From the NCBI GenBank assembly GCA_036365455.1, contig JAWQUS010000032.1:18918001-18982000 (forward strand): 64,000 bases of DNA. The letters run 5' to 3'. Each line of letters begins with the position of its first letter. Position 1 is the stretch's first letter. This document shows, one piece after another, positions 11,150 through 23,400 of the stretch. The notes beneath the pieces are model-generated. The model had not been told where the DNA came from and made no database searches. It was given only the letters and a program-made list of their open reading frames with translations. This DNA comes from Macrosoma leucophasiata (Eukaryota > Arthropoda > Insecta > Lepidoptera > Hedylidae). The position numbers and the translations under genes were made by a program.

Positions 11150-11247
11150 AAATCCCTCCTCATGGGCACCTACCGTCTAGGGAAACATATGGTAGGGGGC
11201 CGGTCAGGAGGTAACGTACGCCCTGTAATTTCTGATACAGAGGTATG

Positions 11248-11541
11248 TTTTTTACTGGTGGTAGAGCTCCAGTGACGGAGCTCGCGGGCGTAGGCACCAC
11301 CGCATTACCTAATATACTTGCCGCTAAATGGTAGTGTTCAGCACTATCGTGTTCCGATCAGGTGGTAATGTACGGCTCTGTAATTTCCGGCACAGAGGCA
11401 TAACACTTAATGCCTCAGGAGTGGCAGCGCATCTGCATTTTGACCTCTGGTCCTTGTGTGCGTGTCTATAGGCTGCAGTCATAATTTAACATCAATGTGA
11501 ACTGCACGCTTGTTTGCCACTTTTGTTACATAATAAAAAAA
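11248..11541 (+). repeat. repeat R, full length
   Basis: Runs from ACTGGTGGTAGAGCTCCAGT to CACTTTTGTTACATAATAAAA, with an A-rich 3' end. A good reference copy. Confidence 0.85.
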
Positions 11542-11597
11542 ATATGAACCTAGAGCAAGTTCTCTAAAATTAAATGTGGACGTCCATATCTTTTTCT

Positions 11598-12062
11598 GTT
11601 AGTCAAGCGGCAGTGGACTAGAGGCATTGCTGCGGTCTGATTTACGAGCATTTTTTGCCCAGAACTTTTCTGATGAGTTAATCAATGCAAGTACTGGCGT
11701 CGGGAAGTGACGACCCCACCGCCCACTGAAGGAAAAATTCTCTTCCGGCAGAAGAAAATTCTTCCGAAAACTCTTCTGCTTTCTTCTACTGGAAGGGAAT
11801 TCTTCCGCTAGTGCAGTCACTCCACCGAAGAATGGCGGTCAAACCATTCCAATAGGATGGTAGTAAATATAACAACACGGGATGGGTAACAGCGTCCCGC
11901 GATAAAACTACATCCGCTGCGATCGCCAATCCGCCTGCCAAGCGTGGCGATTATGGCATTTAACTGACATTTCAACTTAACGACCCTAAACCTACTTTTG
12001 GCGACCTTGGGGAAGGATTTGTCCAGCAGTGGACGACATTCGGCTGGAGTGATGAATCAATA
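11598..12062 (+). repeat. dispersed repeat D (AATTCTTCCGCTAGTG) ending in an RTE-like tail
   Basis: Contains GTGACGACCCCACCGCCCAC, GGAAGGGAATTCTTCCGCTA, GATCGCCAATCCGCCTGCC and ends CCAGCAGTGGACGACATTCG. The last part matches the 3' end of the RTE elements. Copies: 23960-24170, 30195-30535, 45375-45455, 48165-48370 and 61728-61860. It may be a SINE that borrows an RTE 3' end. Confidence 0.55.
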
Positions 12063-12089
12063 CAAAATGACATGTGTTATAATTGTCCC

Positions 12090-12275
12090 CCAATTTTTCA
12101 TAACTGGCGTCAAGAGAGTCCCTCAGGGCTGTCTGCGAATTGGCAAATGTTCATAATGTTCAGGCGCTCGCCCGATATTGCAAAATTTGCAATGTTCAGA
12201 ATACAAAATATAAAGTAACCTCTTACCACCAGGTGTCGTCTGCTTGTCTGACAATGTTTAGCATAAAAATGAAAC
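12090..12275 (+). mobile_element. Jockey-type 3' tail fragment
   Basis: CAAGAGAGTCCCTCAGGGCT and CACCAGGTGTCGTCTGCTTG match the end of the element at 1-712 with an internal deletion. Confidence 0.55.
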
Positions 12276-12671
12276 TTCCTTCTTTCATCGTCGTGAGCTT
12301 TTCAAAGGCAATCTATATCTATACTAATATAATAAAACTGAAGTTTGTTTGTTCGGACCAGAAGTTCCAGAGATTACCAATCTAATCTCTGAAACTCCTG
12401 GTCGGATTTGAAAAATAATTTTAGTGAAACATTTTTTGAGGAAAGCTTTAGGCTATATAACATCACGCTGATGAAGATGAATAGCAGTAAATAAAACAAA
12501 TTTAATTATTTCTCAGTTTTCTTTACTATTCGTTGTACGGTCACCTTTCATCGTAGTTTATGATCTATCTACAGTATCGTTAATACTAAGTTGGTGGTAT
12601 ATTAATACCCAAAGCTGTCAATAAATGTAGAATAAATGAATAAATCAGGTATCCTACTAAGATAGGAAGCT

Positions 12672-12950
12672 TACTGATGGTAGAGCTCCGTCACTGGACC
12701 ACCGCATTACCTAGTATACTTGCCGCTAAATGGTAGTGTTCAGCACTATCGTGTACCGGTCAGGTGGTAATGTACGGCCCTGTAATTTCCGGCACAGAGT
12801 CATAACACCTTAGGCCTCAGGAGTGGTAACACACCTGCATTTTGACCTCAGTCTTTGTAAGGGTGTCTATAGGCTGCAGTCATCACTTAACATCAATGTG
12901 AACTGCATGCTTGTTTGCCACGTCCATGACATAAAAAAAATAAAATAAAA
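12672..12950 (+). repeat. repeat R, full length
   Basis: From CTGATGGTAGAGCTCCGTC to GCCACGTCCATGACATAAAAA, with a small internal deletion near the start. Confidence 0.8.
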
Positions 12951-13875
12951 GATTTAAATACTTCCTCACAAATCTCGCAAAATATTAAAAATCATATTGA
13001 ATTCGAGACTGATCATATTCCTTACTATCAAATTACTTTTGCTCAGTAAAATTTATTTCGGTAAGTATACAAAAAGATGTGTTGTGAAACATCTGAAATT
13101 CTTTAGTTTCGCCTTCTCTTTTGCATGTTATTTTATCTATTCTAGTTAGTAGTATTCTAGTTTCATCACAAAAATCTATTTTATATCAAAATTAATACAT
13201 CAATACATGCTAGATTTTGAACGTAGGTATATTATTTATTTATTTAGATACCAATTGCTATAATAAAACTATATCAATAAAAGGATGCCTACCCCGTAAG
13301 GGTCTTGGCGTAAAAATACATACAAACAAACAAAGGTAGGCACTTTTACAGTTAACTTCCTTTCAATTTGACTTTAAATATGCTTAGATCACCATTTGAA
13401 ACCAAATGATGGAAAACACATTCTTCTTCTCAAATAACTCATCCAGTTCACAGTTCACAGAAAAAAAATGTTTGATCTTAGATTATTCAGGACCTGCGAA
13501 TATGTGACGTTGTTTTTTTTTATAATTTTTTGTAAGTACGTACACCATTCCAAGTTGCTGTGAATAAAAGTCTTAGTAATGTTTGTGATAATGTAACTTC
13601 GCTGATGATCAGAGATTACAACAGAGGTACCTACTTTTCCAAGCTATTAGTAGAAGGTGATTAAAGACAACCCAAAAATTTTCAATTATTACAGCCCCTT
13701 ACAATAAAAGGTTGTGGAAGTAACTACCTTTGACTATCGTGAATAGTCGTGATCTATTCAAAACATTTCATTTATTATGGTATCACAATTCGATGGTTTT
13801 ACTCTATAGTTTAAACGTACCTTAAATGCAAAACATAGTCTTAGTTCTAAACAACATACCCAAATACAGTACGTA
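12951..13875. other. AT-rich sequence, nothing recognised
   Basis: No coding stretch, RNA gene or clear repeat copy could be supported here. Confidence 0.4.
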
Positions 13876-13964
13876 GCTAGATAGATATATTTATTGCACA
13901 TCGATTTTAGGAGGCAGAGTTCGGATAATTTCGGCTCTGTAGAGCGTTATCTTTTTTTATATCA

Positions 13965-14108
13965 AAGGATTGACAGACAAGCAGACGGGCCACCTGATGA
14001 TGCGTGGTCACCATCGCCTATGGACATTTGCAACACCAGGGGAGTTGCCAACGCGCTGCCAGCCCTGAAGGACTCTTTTGACGCCATTTTTGAAGAACCC
14101 CCTATTGT
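13965..14108 (-). mobile_element. Jockey-type 3' tail inserted in an inverted-repeat element
   Basis: Reverse complement of the 3' end at 600-705: CAAGCAGACGGGCCACCTGA, then CACCAGGGGAGTTGCCAACG and AAGGACTCTTTTGACGCCAT. Truncated at its 5' end. Confidence 0.7.
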
Positions 14109-14262
14109 ATCTCTTTCGCACATAACTTATCAGACGTTTGTCGATCATTTTGATCATGTTTTGACCAATACCGGACTATTACTTCTTACGTAGGCAACAG
14201 AGATAACGCTCTACCAACTCGAAACTAGCCGATTGCCTTTTTCCTAAGCTCGATGTGCAATA

Positions 14263-14268
14263 TTTATT
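14263..14268 (-). terminator. candidate poly(A) signal AATAAA of gene B
   Basis: On the minus strand CAATAAATATT lies 119 bases past the stop codon of gene B. It falls in the terminal inverted repeat of the element at 13876-14276, so the signal would have been supplied by a transposon. No closer canonical signal was seen. Confidence 0.4.
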
Positions 14269-14386
14269 GTTAGGTACTGTACACATAAATTACGTGACGC
14301 ATTGTCATTAGAGATCCACGTCCTGTATGACATGTGCTAAAAACACAATGAAACAATGAGCATTAACAAAGTCCGTCCAAGATCCG

Positions 14387-14494
14387 TCAGGAGATGAGAG
14401 CAGCAAAAGTCCTCTGTATCGGGTACTCCACGAGGATGGTGAGTGGCACCGCCAAGAAGTACGAGAACACTGCTGTTGACGCCATATCTGTGGT
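14387..14494 (-). CDS. gene B exon 12 (last)
   Basis: Acceptor TTTTAG, stop TGA at 14389-14387. It encodes the final membrane segment and VPLTILVEYPIQRTF, near identical to the end of gene A. Confidence 0.92.
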   Translation of the reverse strand, partial: TTDMASTAVFSYFLAVPLTILVEYPIQRTFAALIS

Positions 14495-17400
14495 CTAAAA
14501 TAGAAAACGTATTTTATGTTGTTCTGCAAATTTGAGCATAGTTAAAATTCTAATCGCGATCAACGCATTTTTAGGGCGAGATTCGCAGACCGCACTATGA
14601 ATTTACTTTTGAGCAAAGTACGCTTCAAACTCAAAACCCATACATTTCTGACAGTTCTAAGCATACTTTGCTCAAAGTAAAGTCGTAGTGCGGTCTGTGA
14701 ATCTCGCACTTAGACTTCACTGCGCGTCCACGTACACCCCAAAGAGTTAGCGAAAGTTATAAATATTCGATAGCAGACTCTTAGCAATTACTGGAAGCGC
14801 CTCCTTTACCTCGTAGAGATCAATAAATTAGTCCAATAGTATAACAACCTTTGTAATAATATAAGGTTGGTACCGTGGTACACAATGTTTTGATTTTTTT
14901 TGTTTTATAATTAAGTTGTTTTTTTATATAAATTGTATTTCTGTTTTTGTGCTTGCTACTAGTCTAGTTAATAGTCTTTTTTTGTTTCCATTAAATATGT
15001 ATTTTTTATTGTTCTGTTTTTGTCTTCGTGTATTGTTATTTCTTTTTTATTTTTAAGGGCATATCTTAAGACTGCTTCACAAAGTCATTTCTTTCATTCT
15101 TTCTTGATTAAAACGAATAAATTATTTTGCTACTTAGTAAAGTTGTCTTGTTGGCAACAAGAACACAACAAAAGTTTGTAAATCATAATAATATACTAAC
15201 AACAGTGAGTACGGAGGCCTGTGTGAGGTGGTGCCGCGCGGCCAGCAGCAGCGTGTTGACGCACCAGTGCAGCATCAGCACCGACAGCGAGAGGCGTCCC
15301 ATTGCGTGGAAGCCACGCCACGAGAAACATCGATGATGAACGTCTGTAATATAAACCGTATAAATATTATAAATGCGAAAGTTTGTATGTTTCTTTGATT
15401 GGTTGTTGTTACTCCTTCACGCAAAAACTGCTGAACCGATTTTCATGAAATTACATATAGAAGGTAATTTGGATTGACACATGGGAAAGGTTTAACACGA
15501 AAAAATTTTACTGTGGGACTTATCTCGCGCATATTAAACTTAAATGAGCATTTAAAATCAGCCCGACTTTTCAACTTCCGTGGTTTCGGGCAGATTTTTA
15601 TGAGTGTAATGAGTGTTATTCGCGAAAAGCTTAGAACATACTACGTATTTTTAAAATATCATTGATTATTTTTTTTCGAAAGCTGATAATACGACTCAGT
15701 TGTCGTTCTATGATTTGTCAAAAGCCTTTGATTCTCTCCAGATGACAAAATATAATTTAACAAACTCGTATAATGTTTTATATTTAATTATTAAAAACTC
15801 TCAGAGTTTTTTGAAATAAATATCGGAATCTTTTGAAATTAAGAAAAATATAAGGAAACAGTATATTCAAAACCGGTAATACCACAAGGATCAATTTTAG
15901 ATCCTTTTCTATTTCTAGTATGTCGACTCATTATTTTCAGTTGAAAAGAAAAAACGTAACTTCACGCCTGTAATCCCCGAAAAGGTAGGCAGAGGTAAAT
16001 GTATGCATTCAATCATACATGCAAACAACTCGCCGGTTACGTTTTGGCCCATGTAACAGGTGGCGAACCTGTTGCCATCTCCGGGCACATTACCAAACTC
16101 CGGGGTACTGGGCAACTTCCAGAAAATGGAAAAATCCCAATAGAAGTAGAGATAAAGGATTTTTAAACCGTTATCTCTGATAGCCCCCGACCCGGGAATC
16201 GAACCCAGGACCTCCAGCGTAACAGTAGTGGCCTGCTACTACTACGCTACTGAGGCAGTGAGAGAAAAACATTTAAAGAAATCCCATACTATCAATATTG
16301 TTGACGATTCCTAGTAAGCAGAGGGCGGACAGCAGACTGAAGATGGGGCGCTCGAGGGCAAGAAAAGCGGTGGTAGCGCCGCGTGACGTCACCTCGCGCG
16401 CCACCAGCCCGCACGCCACCCACGACACGTGCAGCGGGATGCTCCATGCCATCACTCGCACTAGCCACTAGAGAAAAAAGTTTTTTTGACGTGACAACGT
16501 CTTAAATTAGGTTGCGGCTCGGAGTCACTCATGAAAAAGTGTAACGCCCGGTAACGTAACGATGAGTCACCGAACGAGAGAGAGGCCTGCCGGACCGGCG
16601 AATGCCTTTCTACCGAGAAAAAGACGTTGTCACGTAAAATCTTCGCCCGTGAAACCGACTTTACAGGCAACCAGTTTTTTATTATTATTATTAAATGACT
16701 TTATCGCAAGGCGACCACCTCGTCCCCTAAACACCACACATATTAGACACAAAAAGATATATATGATAACATAACAAAAATACCTACTAAATTCTAACCT
16801 ATGATATACATTTTTTTTATTTTATACCTAAATCGGCCAATTTAAACAATATTCTGGCCTCCTGCGACGTCGGGGACGCAGGAATACTGTTCAAATGGCC
16901 AACTTGTCCGACTCTAGGTCCGAGGTTCACCACCCTAAGCCTCTCGTTTCGGACATATTCCACCAAAATATGTGTTACATCCTCAACTACTCCGCATTCG
17001 TCGCAATTAGGTGAAGACACTGTTAATTAAAAAAGCAAAATTCTTTGATGGAATGTGTCCTGAGCGTAGTTTAAGAGCTATTTTCAATTATTTACGATTG
17101 AAGAGAAAAAAGTTGCGGAAATAAATATCATGATTGATAACTGACTTAAATTTAGCATAAAAAATGACTAAATTGTAATTTTTTCGATAGACAAGACCTA
17201 TAGTCGTCCTGGTGCGGGAATTTAGTTTAATACATCATTCTTCACGAAAAAGTTCCAAAATCATTCAAATCGTCACACTGTTTATTTCTTTTTAAATAAT
17301 ATAAAATATGCTAAAAGTATTTTTATACACTTAATAGAAACGTATATCTAATATCAACATCACGAATTATTTTTTAATCTTTCTACTTCAAATCGAATCC

Positions 17401-20400
17401 AAAAGATAGATATTTAAAATAAAAGAGAACTTTTCAATAAAACTGGTGTTTCCAAGGTTCAGTTAGTTCAGTAGCGATAAATACATTATAATATTGTAGT
17501 AGAGATATAGTGAAGCAATATATTTTTACCCGGTGTTTGGCGATCTTATAGCCACTCTCTTGGATCTCGAAATGCAAGTGGCCAACGAAAAGGCCCAGCA
17601 AGCAGGCAGGCAGGCTGCCCCACGGCGTCACGTAGAAGTTGGTGAATGATGAAACTCCGCTGAATGTGCTCCTTACGTTTCTAACGCACATTCAAAAACA
17701 TCAATTTTTTTTTTTTTTTTATGTAATAAAAGTGGCTAACAAGCGTGCAGTTCACATTGATGTCAAGTGATGACTGCAGCCTATAGACACCCACACAATG
17801 ACCAGAGGTCAAAATGCAAATGCGCTGCCACTCCTGAGGCATTAGGTGTTATGCCTCTGTGCCGGAAATTACAGAGCTGTACATTACCACCTGACCGAAA
17901 CATGTTAGTGCTGAACACTACCATTTAACGGCAAGTATATTAGGTAATGCGGTGGTGCCTACGCCCGCGAGCTCCATCACTGGAGCTCTTCCACCAGTAA
18001 GTATAATTGTATTCCTTTAAAAAAGAATATAAAATAATAACATCAGAGGAATACAAAAACGTACCTAAATCGTATTAGTTGCCTTACATTGTGAAATGAA
18101 TGTCATGCTTAATAATTTCGTTCGTATCTCTCAGTTAGCTTCAAGGAAATTGAATTAAATTTCTTTTTATTTCTATGATAACTGGAGTGAAAATAACAAA
18201 ACCTTAACTTAATGTGTTTCTGAAGCAAAGGTGAAAGATCTCTTTTATGTCATTGATGGTGGATAATAGCAAACAAGCATGCAGTCCATAATGATTGTAA
18301 GTTAATGTTGTAGCTCTAGTTTCATAAAGCTACTCTATCAACAAATAACCAAAAGTCAAACTGCAGAAGTGTTGTCACTCCTGGGGTCCTTATTTTTGAA
18401 TGCATCTATGATCATAGAGCAACACGGGCCACCGGCCGCGGCGGACTGGAGGGGAGTGGCCATGGCGTTTATTACCGATGCTAAACAGTCTGTCGTTTTT
18501 TGCAAGGGGAAATTCGTGCGACACACACGCACACTACAAAAATCGTCTATTACTACGAAACTCACATCTTGACTTTAATAAAATACAGAAACAATTTCAC
18601 GCACACATTTAAACATCTAGGCGACAGGCCCATTTGGGCTTGTACTTTGACAGAGGGGAAAGCCTGCATATGGCTACTCCCCTCCGGTGTTGCTCTATGA
18701 TCTATGATAGTTATTACCATCTAACCAGAACATGATAGTGCCGAACACTACCACTTGGCGGCAGTTAGACCAGATAATGCGGACCAACACCACCAGAGAC
18801 CTTGTACTCCGACATTGAAGCCATCACCATTTAAGCGCCTTTAAAAAGTCACACTTACTCAGGCGTCATAATATGCATCAGTGCTTTCCAATGATACTTG
18901 TAAGCGAGGACAGCATTCATGATACAGGAGGCGATGAACAGGAACCCCAGGATGTGAAGCGCACGTTGACGCATACGCACCAGCACCAACGTAACCACGG
19001 ATGCTACCAGGTACAACTGCATGTCCACGGCTAGGAACCTGGTATATCCGATGGTCAAGTCATTCTATGATGCAGTCAGTAACACCTGATTCCATAGTTA
19101 TATTTTTTGTATACTGATGGTGGCAGACAAGAACAGAGTTCATATGACTGGTAAGTGATATGGGTGTTATAAAAGTACTGCAGTCTATATACATCTAGAG
19201 ACAAATATGAGAGTACAAAATTGCGTTGCCACCCTTGAGATGTTTCGCCTCATACAAATGACGGGGCCATACATTAGCCTCTAACCGGAACACGATAATG
19301 TTTAACACATATGGCGGCAGATAGATTAGATAATGCGATTGTGTCTATGTCCTCGAGCTGCGACACTGGAGCTTTACCACCATTAAAATATGTAAGACAG
19401 ATACTTCCATACCTACTACTTGAACTCAAAACATATTTTTTATGACACGAAGATGGCAAACAAGTGTGCAATTCACCTCTTAAAGAATCGGTATACTGTG
19501 TAGTCATTTCACGAATCAGTCATTCCTAGACTAAACCAACCGGAACACGATAGTGCTGAACACTACCATTTCGCGGCAGATAGATTAGGTAATACGGTGG
19601 TGCCTACTTATGCCCTCGAGCTCCGACAATGGTCTCTACCACTAGTATATGGTGTACAGATGCTTCCATAGAGGGTACTTCAGCTCAATGTAAATAGATT
19701 GACTTTGGAATAAATGTCATTATTTACGCATTACATGTCTTTGTGTTATGATTTTGAAAACATTTTTTGTTATCTGTCACAACTGTGATCCAATTCTCGA
19801 GATTGACCTGTGACCGTGACGGCATGTATGAAGTGAGAGATAATGTGGACGATTCTCGTACTGTGACGTACTACATCTTATTGCGATTCTTTTTTAGGAA
19901 GAGCAAAAACTTTGTGTTATTTGTTTTTGGCCTTTGCATCGATATCAATGTCGTCGGTTTGAACGTTATTGGATGCATAAAAATGTCCTAAAAATTGGAT
20001 GTAGATGAAAGGTTCTTCATCATGAAATATAGTGCACTCAATTTAGAGCTAACATTACCATTTTTTCCACTGTGATTCGGTTTCAAATTCTTTCGTTAGC
20101 CGGAGACATCTTCGGAAATATAGTAGGAATGGTATGTTGAGCTCTGGGCAATGCTTTCTAAATGGTAATAGAGGCGCAATAGGAGCAGCGTTGTAGTAGT
20201 GGCGTGCTAGTAGTAGGTCTTCTCCTCCCTAGACTGACCACATTAAAACGGCTATTAAAGCGTCCCATATTTTTGTATGCATCCGAAACGTATCTGTATG
20301 CGAAGAATGGTGGCGGATAGAGAAGGGAGTCTCCAATCCTAAACTACAAACACTTTGTCCACAGTGTGAATTACCAAGAAATACACCTCAAATAGCGCAG

Positions 20401-23400
20401 CACAACCCAAGACGAGATGGTACTGACTTTAAAGAAGAACTCACCAAGTTTGCAACAGGCAGTGGTTGTCAGGGTCGACCAGATTGTTGACATAGAGCAA
20501 GTGGGTCCAGAACTTCCCCCTGCAGACTTCGCTCTCGGCACCCACTACTGGATCCCACTGCGGTCCGCTGCCTAACTGCCGCCACCACGTCGCAGCAAAA
20601 CCCACCACTAATAGCTGCACGGGTGTCAATCTGAGAAATTTATAGATAAATTTTGGTAAACTGCCTAAGTAGCGTAGTGGTAGCAGGCCACTACTATTAC
20701 GCTGGAGGTCCTGGGTTCGATTCTCGGGTCGGGGACTATCAGAGATAACGGTTTAAAATCCTTTATCTCTGCTTCTATTGGAATTTTTCCATTTTCTGGA
20801 AGTTTCCCAGTACCCCGGAGTTTGGTAATGTGCCCGGAGATGGCAACAGGTTCGCCACCTGTTACATGGGCCAAAACGTAACCGGCGAGTCGTGGGTGTT
20901 TGCATGTATGATTGAATGCATGCATTTACCTCTGCCTACCCCTTCGGGGATTACAGGCGTGAAGTTACGTTTGAAGTTACCTAAATTTTGGTTGTATAAG
21001 TACATCTGTAGTAGGATACGTTGTTGCTCCTAAGACAGATAAATCATTGATAACTGAAATGTTAAACTGGAAATTGTATTTATGACATTCGCATGGGCAA
21101 GCTGTGCAATCTGTAGACAAATATACCGTAAAGGTAAGTCAAAGGCAAATTAGGTGTTTCACTGAATAAATTTAACAGCACAAGTACAGAAAACTCACAA
21201 ATAAAGTGCAATTCAGATCGCACAGCGCTAAGTTCTTCTGGTATTAAAAGATTATATAATACTGGTCCAACTTGACTAGTGTACGTTCCTAGTGATGACT
21301 GTAATGAGGTACGGTACTGAAACGTGATAGCTCACTACGTGCGTCGTAAGAAAACTTCAAGGTCACGCAGAAGACAACAGAGAGTAGTATGTGGTACCAT
21401 GCTCGGCGGTTTTGCTAATCACTAATCAGGTGTTCGTTGCCAGGTACAGTACTCGCCGATCGGCTCGTTTCGACTTCGTAGAGCGTTATCGCTGTTGAAC
21501 ACTGCCTACGTAAGCACTGACAGTCTAGTATTGTTGTACTATTTATTTTTCACAATAACACATGCGAGTGAACTATAGAAATTAAAGAAAGAAACGGAAG
21601 AACTGGGACTGGGACTGTGGGACTTCGGTAGCTTAGTGGTAAAGCGGCTGGACTGGTTATCCTGAGGTCGCAGGTTCGATTCCTGCCCGAAGTCAAATTT
21701 TTCTTTCCGTTTTTTTTAAATTTCTTTAGTCCAGTATTGGTCAAAACTTGATCATAATGGTCAACGAATGTCAAATAGATACGGTGCGAAAGAGATAACG
21801 CTCTACAGTCCCGAAATAGGTCGAAGTCTCCTTCTGACGCTCGAGGTGCAATATTTATTGTTGAGCGCTGTATCTCCTGACCGCTGCTTTGATCGAAAAT
21901 AATGCTCAGCGAAAATGCATTACATTGGCAGTGTTTTTCTACTTGGCTTGTTTTCCTACCTATTCGGCTTGTACCAATAAAGATAAAATCTTAATTATGA
22001 AAAGAGTTTCATGCAAGTATAACTCAGACCTGATAATTCTGTGCAGTAAGAAGAGAGGTAGTGCAGAGAACGATATGTGCCGGGTGCGCGAGTACAGAAG
22101 GATGCTGTAGGCGAACAGGAAGTTGGAGATCACGATGAAAGCCTGCACCACTGACGTGCCGTTCAGGATCAAGATCGAGAGTGGGTGGTATAGCGCCTGT
22201 ATCAACAAATTATTATAAACATCAGAGTGGCTAATAAGATCCTGGAGTATAGTCGTCCGGTTAAATGGTAAAGTATGGACCCATAATGGCAAGGCATCTA
22301 GATAAGATAAGATAAGAAACATTTATTTGACACACAGCGAGACACATAAAACAGACATAAAACGTAACAGGTAACAGAGAATAGACAACACATTTTCTAA
22401 AAATTAATACATACCTATACACGTAATATGTGTCTCACGGCTGCCAAAAAGGTGTCCTGTTCAGCAAATGTCAGGTACCTTCATGTAAAAGGTACCTGAC
22501 GCTGGTTTTCAACAGGACCCTAAGTGAGTGAACCACGGATGTCAAATTTATAATAAAGGATAATTGTACTAATACTTATACAAGGTACATACATACGGAT
22601 ATAAAACAGATAATAAGCCATTAAAATAACATACTTAATTAAACGATAAATGTTATACATACTAGTAGGTACAAACAATAATAAATAGATCTGTATTTTG
22701 ACCTCTGATTTTTATGTAGATGGCTATAGGCTGTTGCAGTCATCACTTAAAATCCATGAAAACTGTTCCTGTATGCCATTATCTACACAAAGAGCAGCAA
22801 AATATAAATTACCATTACATTAATTACTACTTTATTTGTCAGATTCATAAAAATGATAATTTAGACTTACTAGTTGCTACAACTGCTGAAGCTAAGAGTA
22901 CATACCCTCTCAAGGAAGCTGGGATTGTAGAGGTACACCTTGTGCTGCAACTGTGACGCATGGGTCATGATCACCAAGTACAGCAGGAATACCCTGAAAA
23001 ACTAATATTTTTACTTTCGTCCAAGATGGAGTATAGCAATTTGGATATATATCTGGAACTTGGGCATACTAAAATTAAATGTACCTACACTTCTGAAATT
23101 GCGCAACGCTTCGTTGGTTTTTTCCAACTTCCTCTGGAAAAATCCTCCAGGAGTACGAAAGCGATCCATGAAAAAGTGTGGCGTGCATGGAATAACCCGG
23201 ACGAAACTTTTTTAGAAGAAGTAGGCCCAGTAATAACTGTCACAGAGACAACAACTTAGGTCTCGGGGGTGGCAACGCATCTGCATTTTGACCTCTGGTC
23301 TCTATGTAGATATCTATAGGCTACAGTCATCACTTAACATCAATGTGAGCTGCAAGCCTGTTTGTCACCTTAAAAAGTAGCTTTTGATAGGTAATAGATA

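Larger units (their letters stand above)
13876..14276. mobile_element. inverted-repeat DNA element with a Jockey fragment inside
   Basis: The left end TATTTATTGCACATCGA and the right end TCGATGTGCAATATTTATTG are inverted repeats, and GTAGAGCGTTATC / GATAACGCTCTAC repeat the symmetry further in. Between them lies a minus-strand Jockey 3' tail (about 13965-14108). Half-copies of the same family are near 21420-21870 and 42730-42860. The element ends about 110 bases downstream of the gene B stop. Confidence 0.65.

Noticed and set aside
21621..21694. A functional tRNA-Thr gene
   Set aside because: The cloverleaf is good, but the anticodon GGT is not the usual eukaryotic Thr form, the anticodon stem has a mismatch, and the sequence with its tail is repeated at 45 kb, so a tRNA-derived element is more likely.
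22960..23259. A 99-codon plus-strand gene, or an alternative gene B exon at 23110-23160
   Set aside because: The plus frame starts inside exon 5 antisense and ends in repeat R. The 49-base minus candidate fits the phase but lacks the family motif, which the exon at 23603-23714 has.
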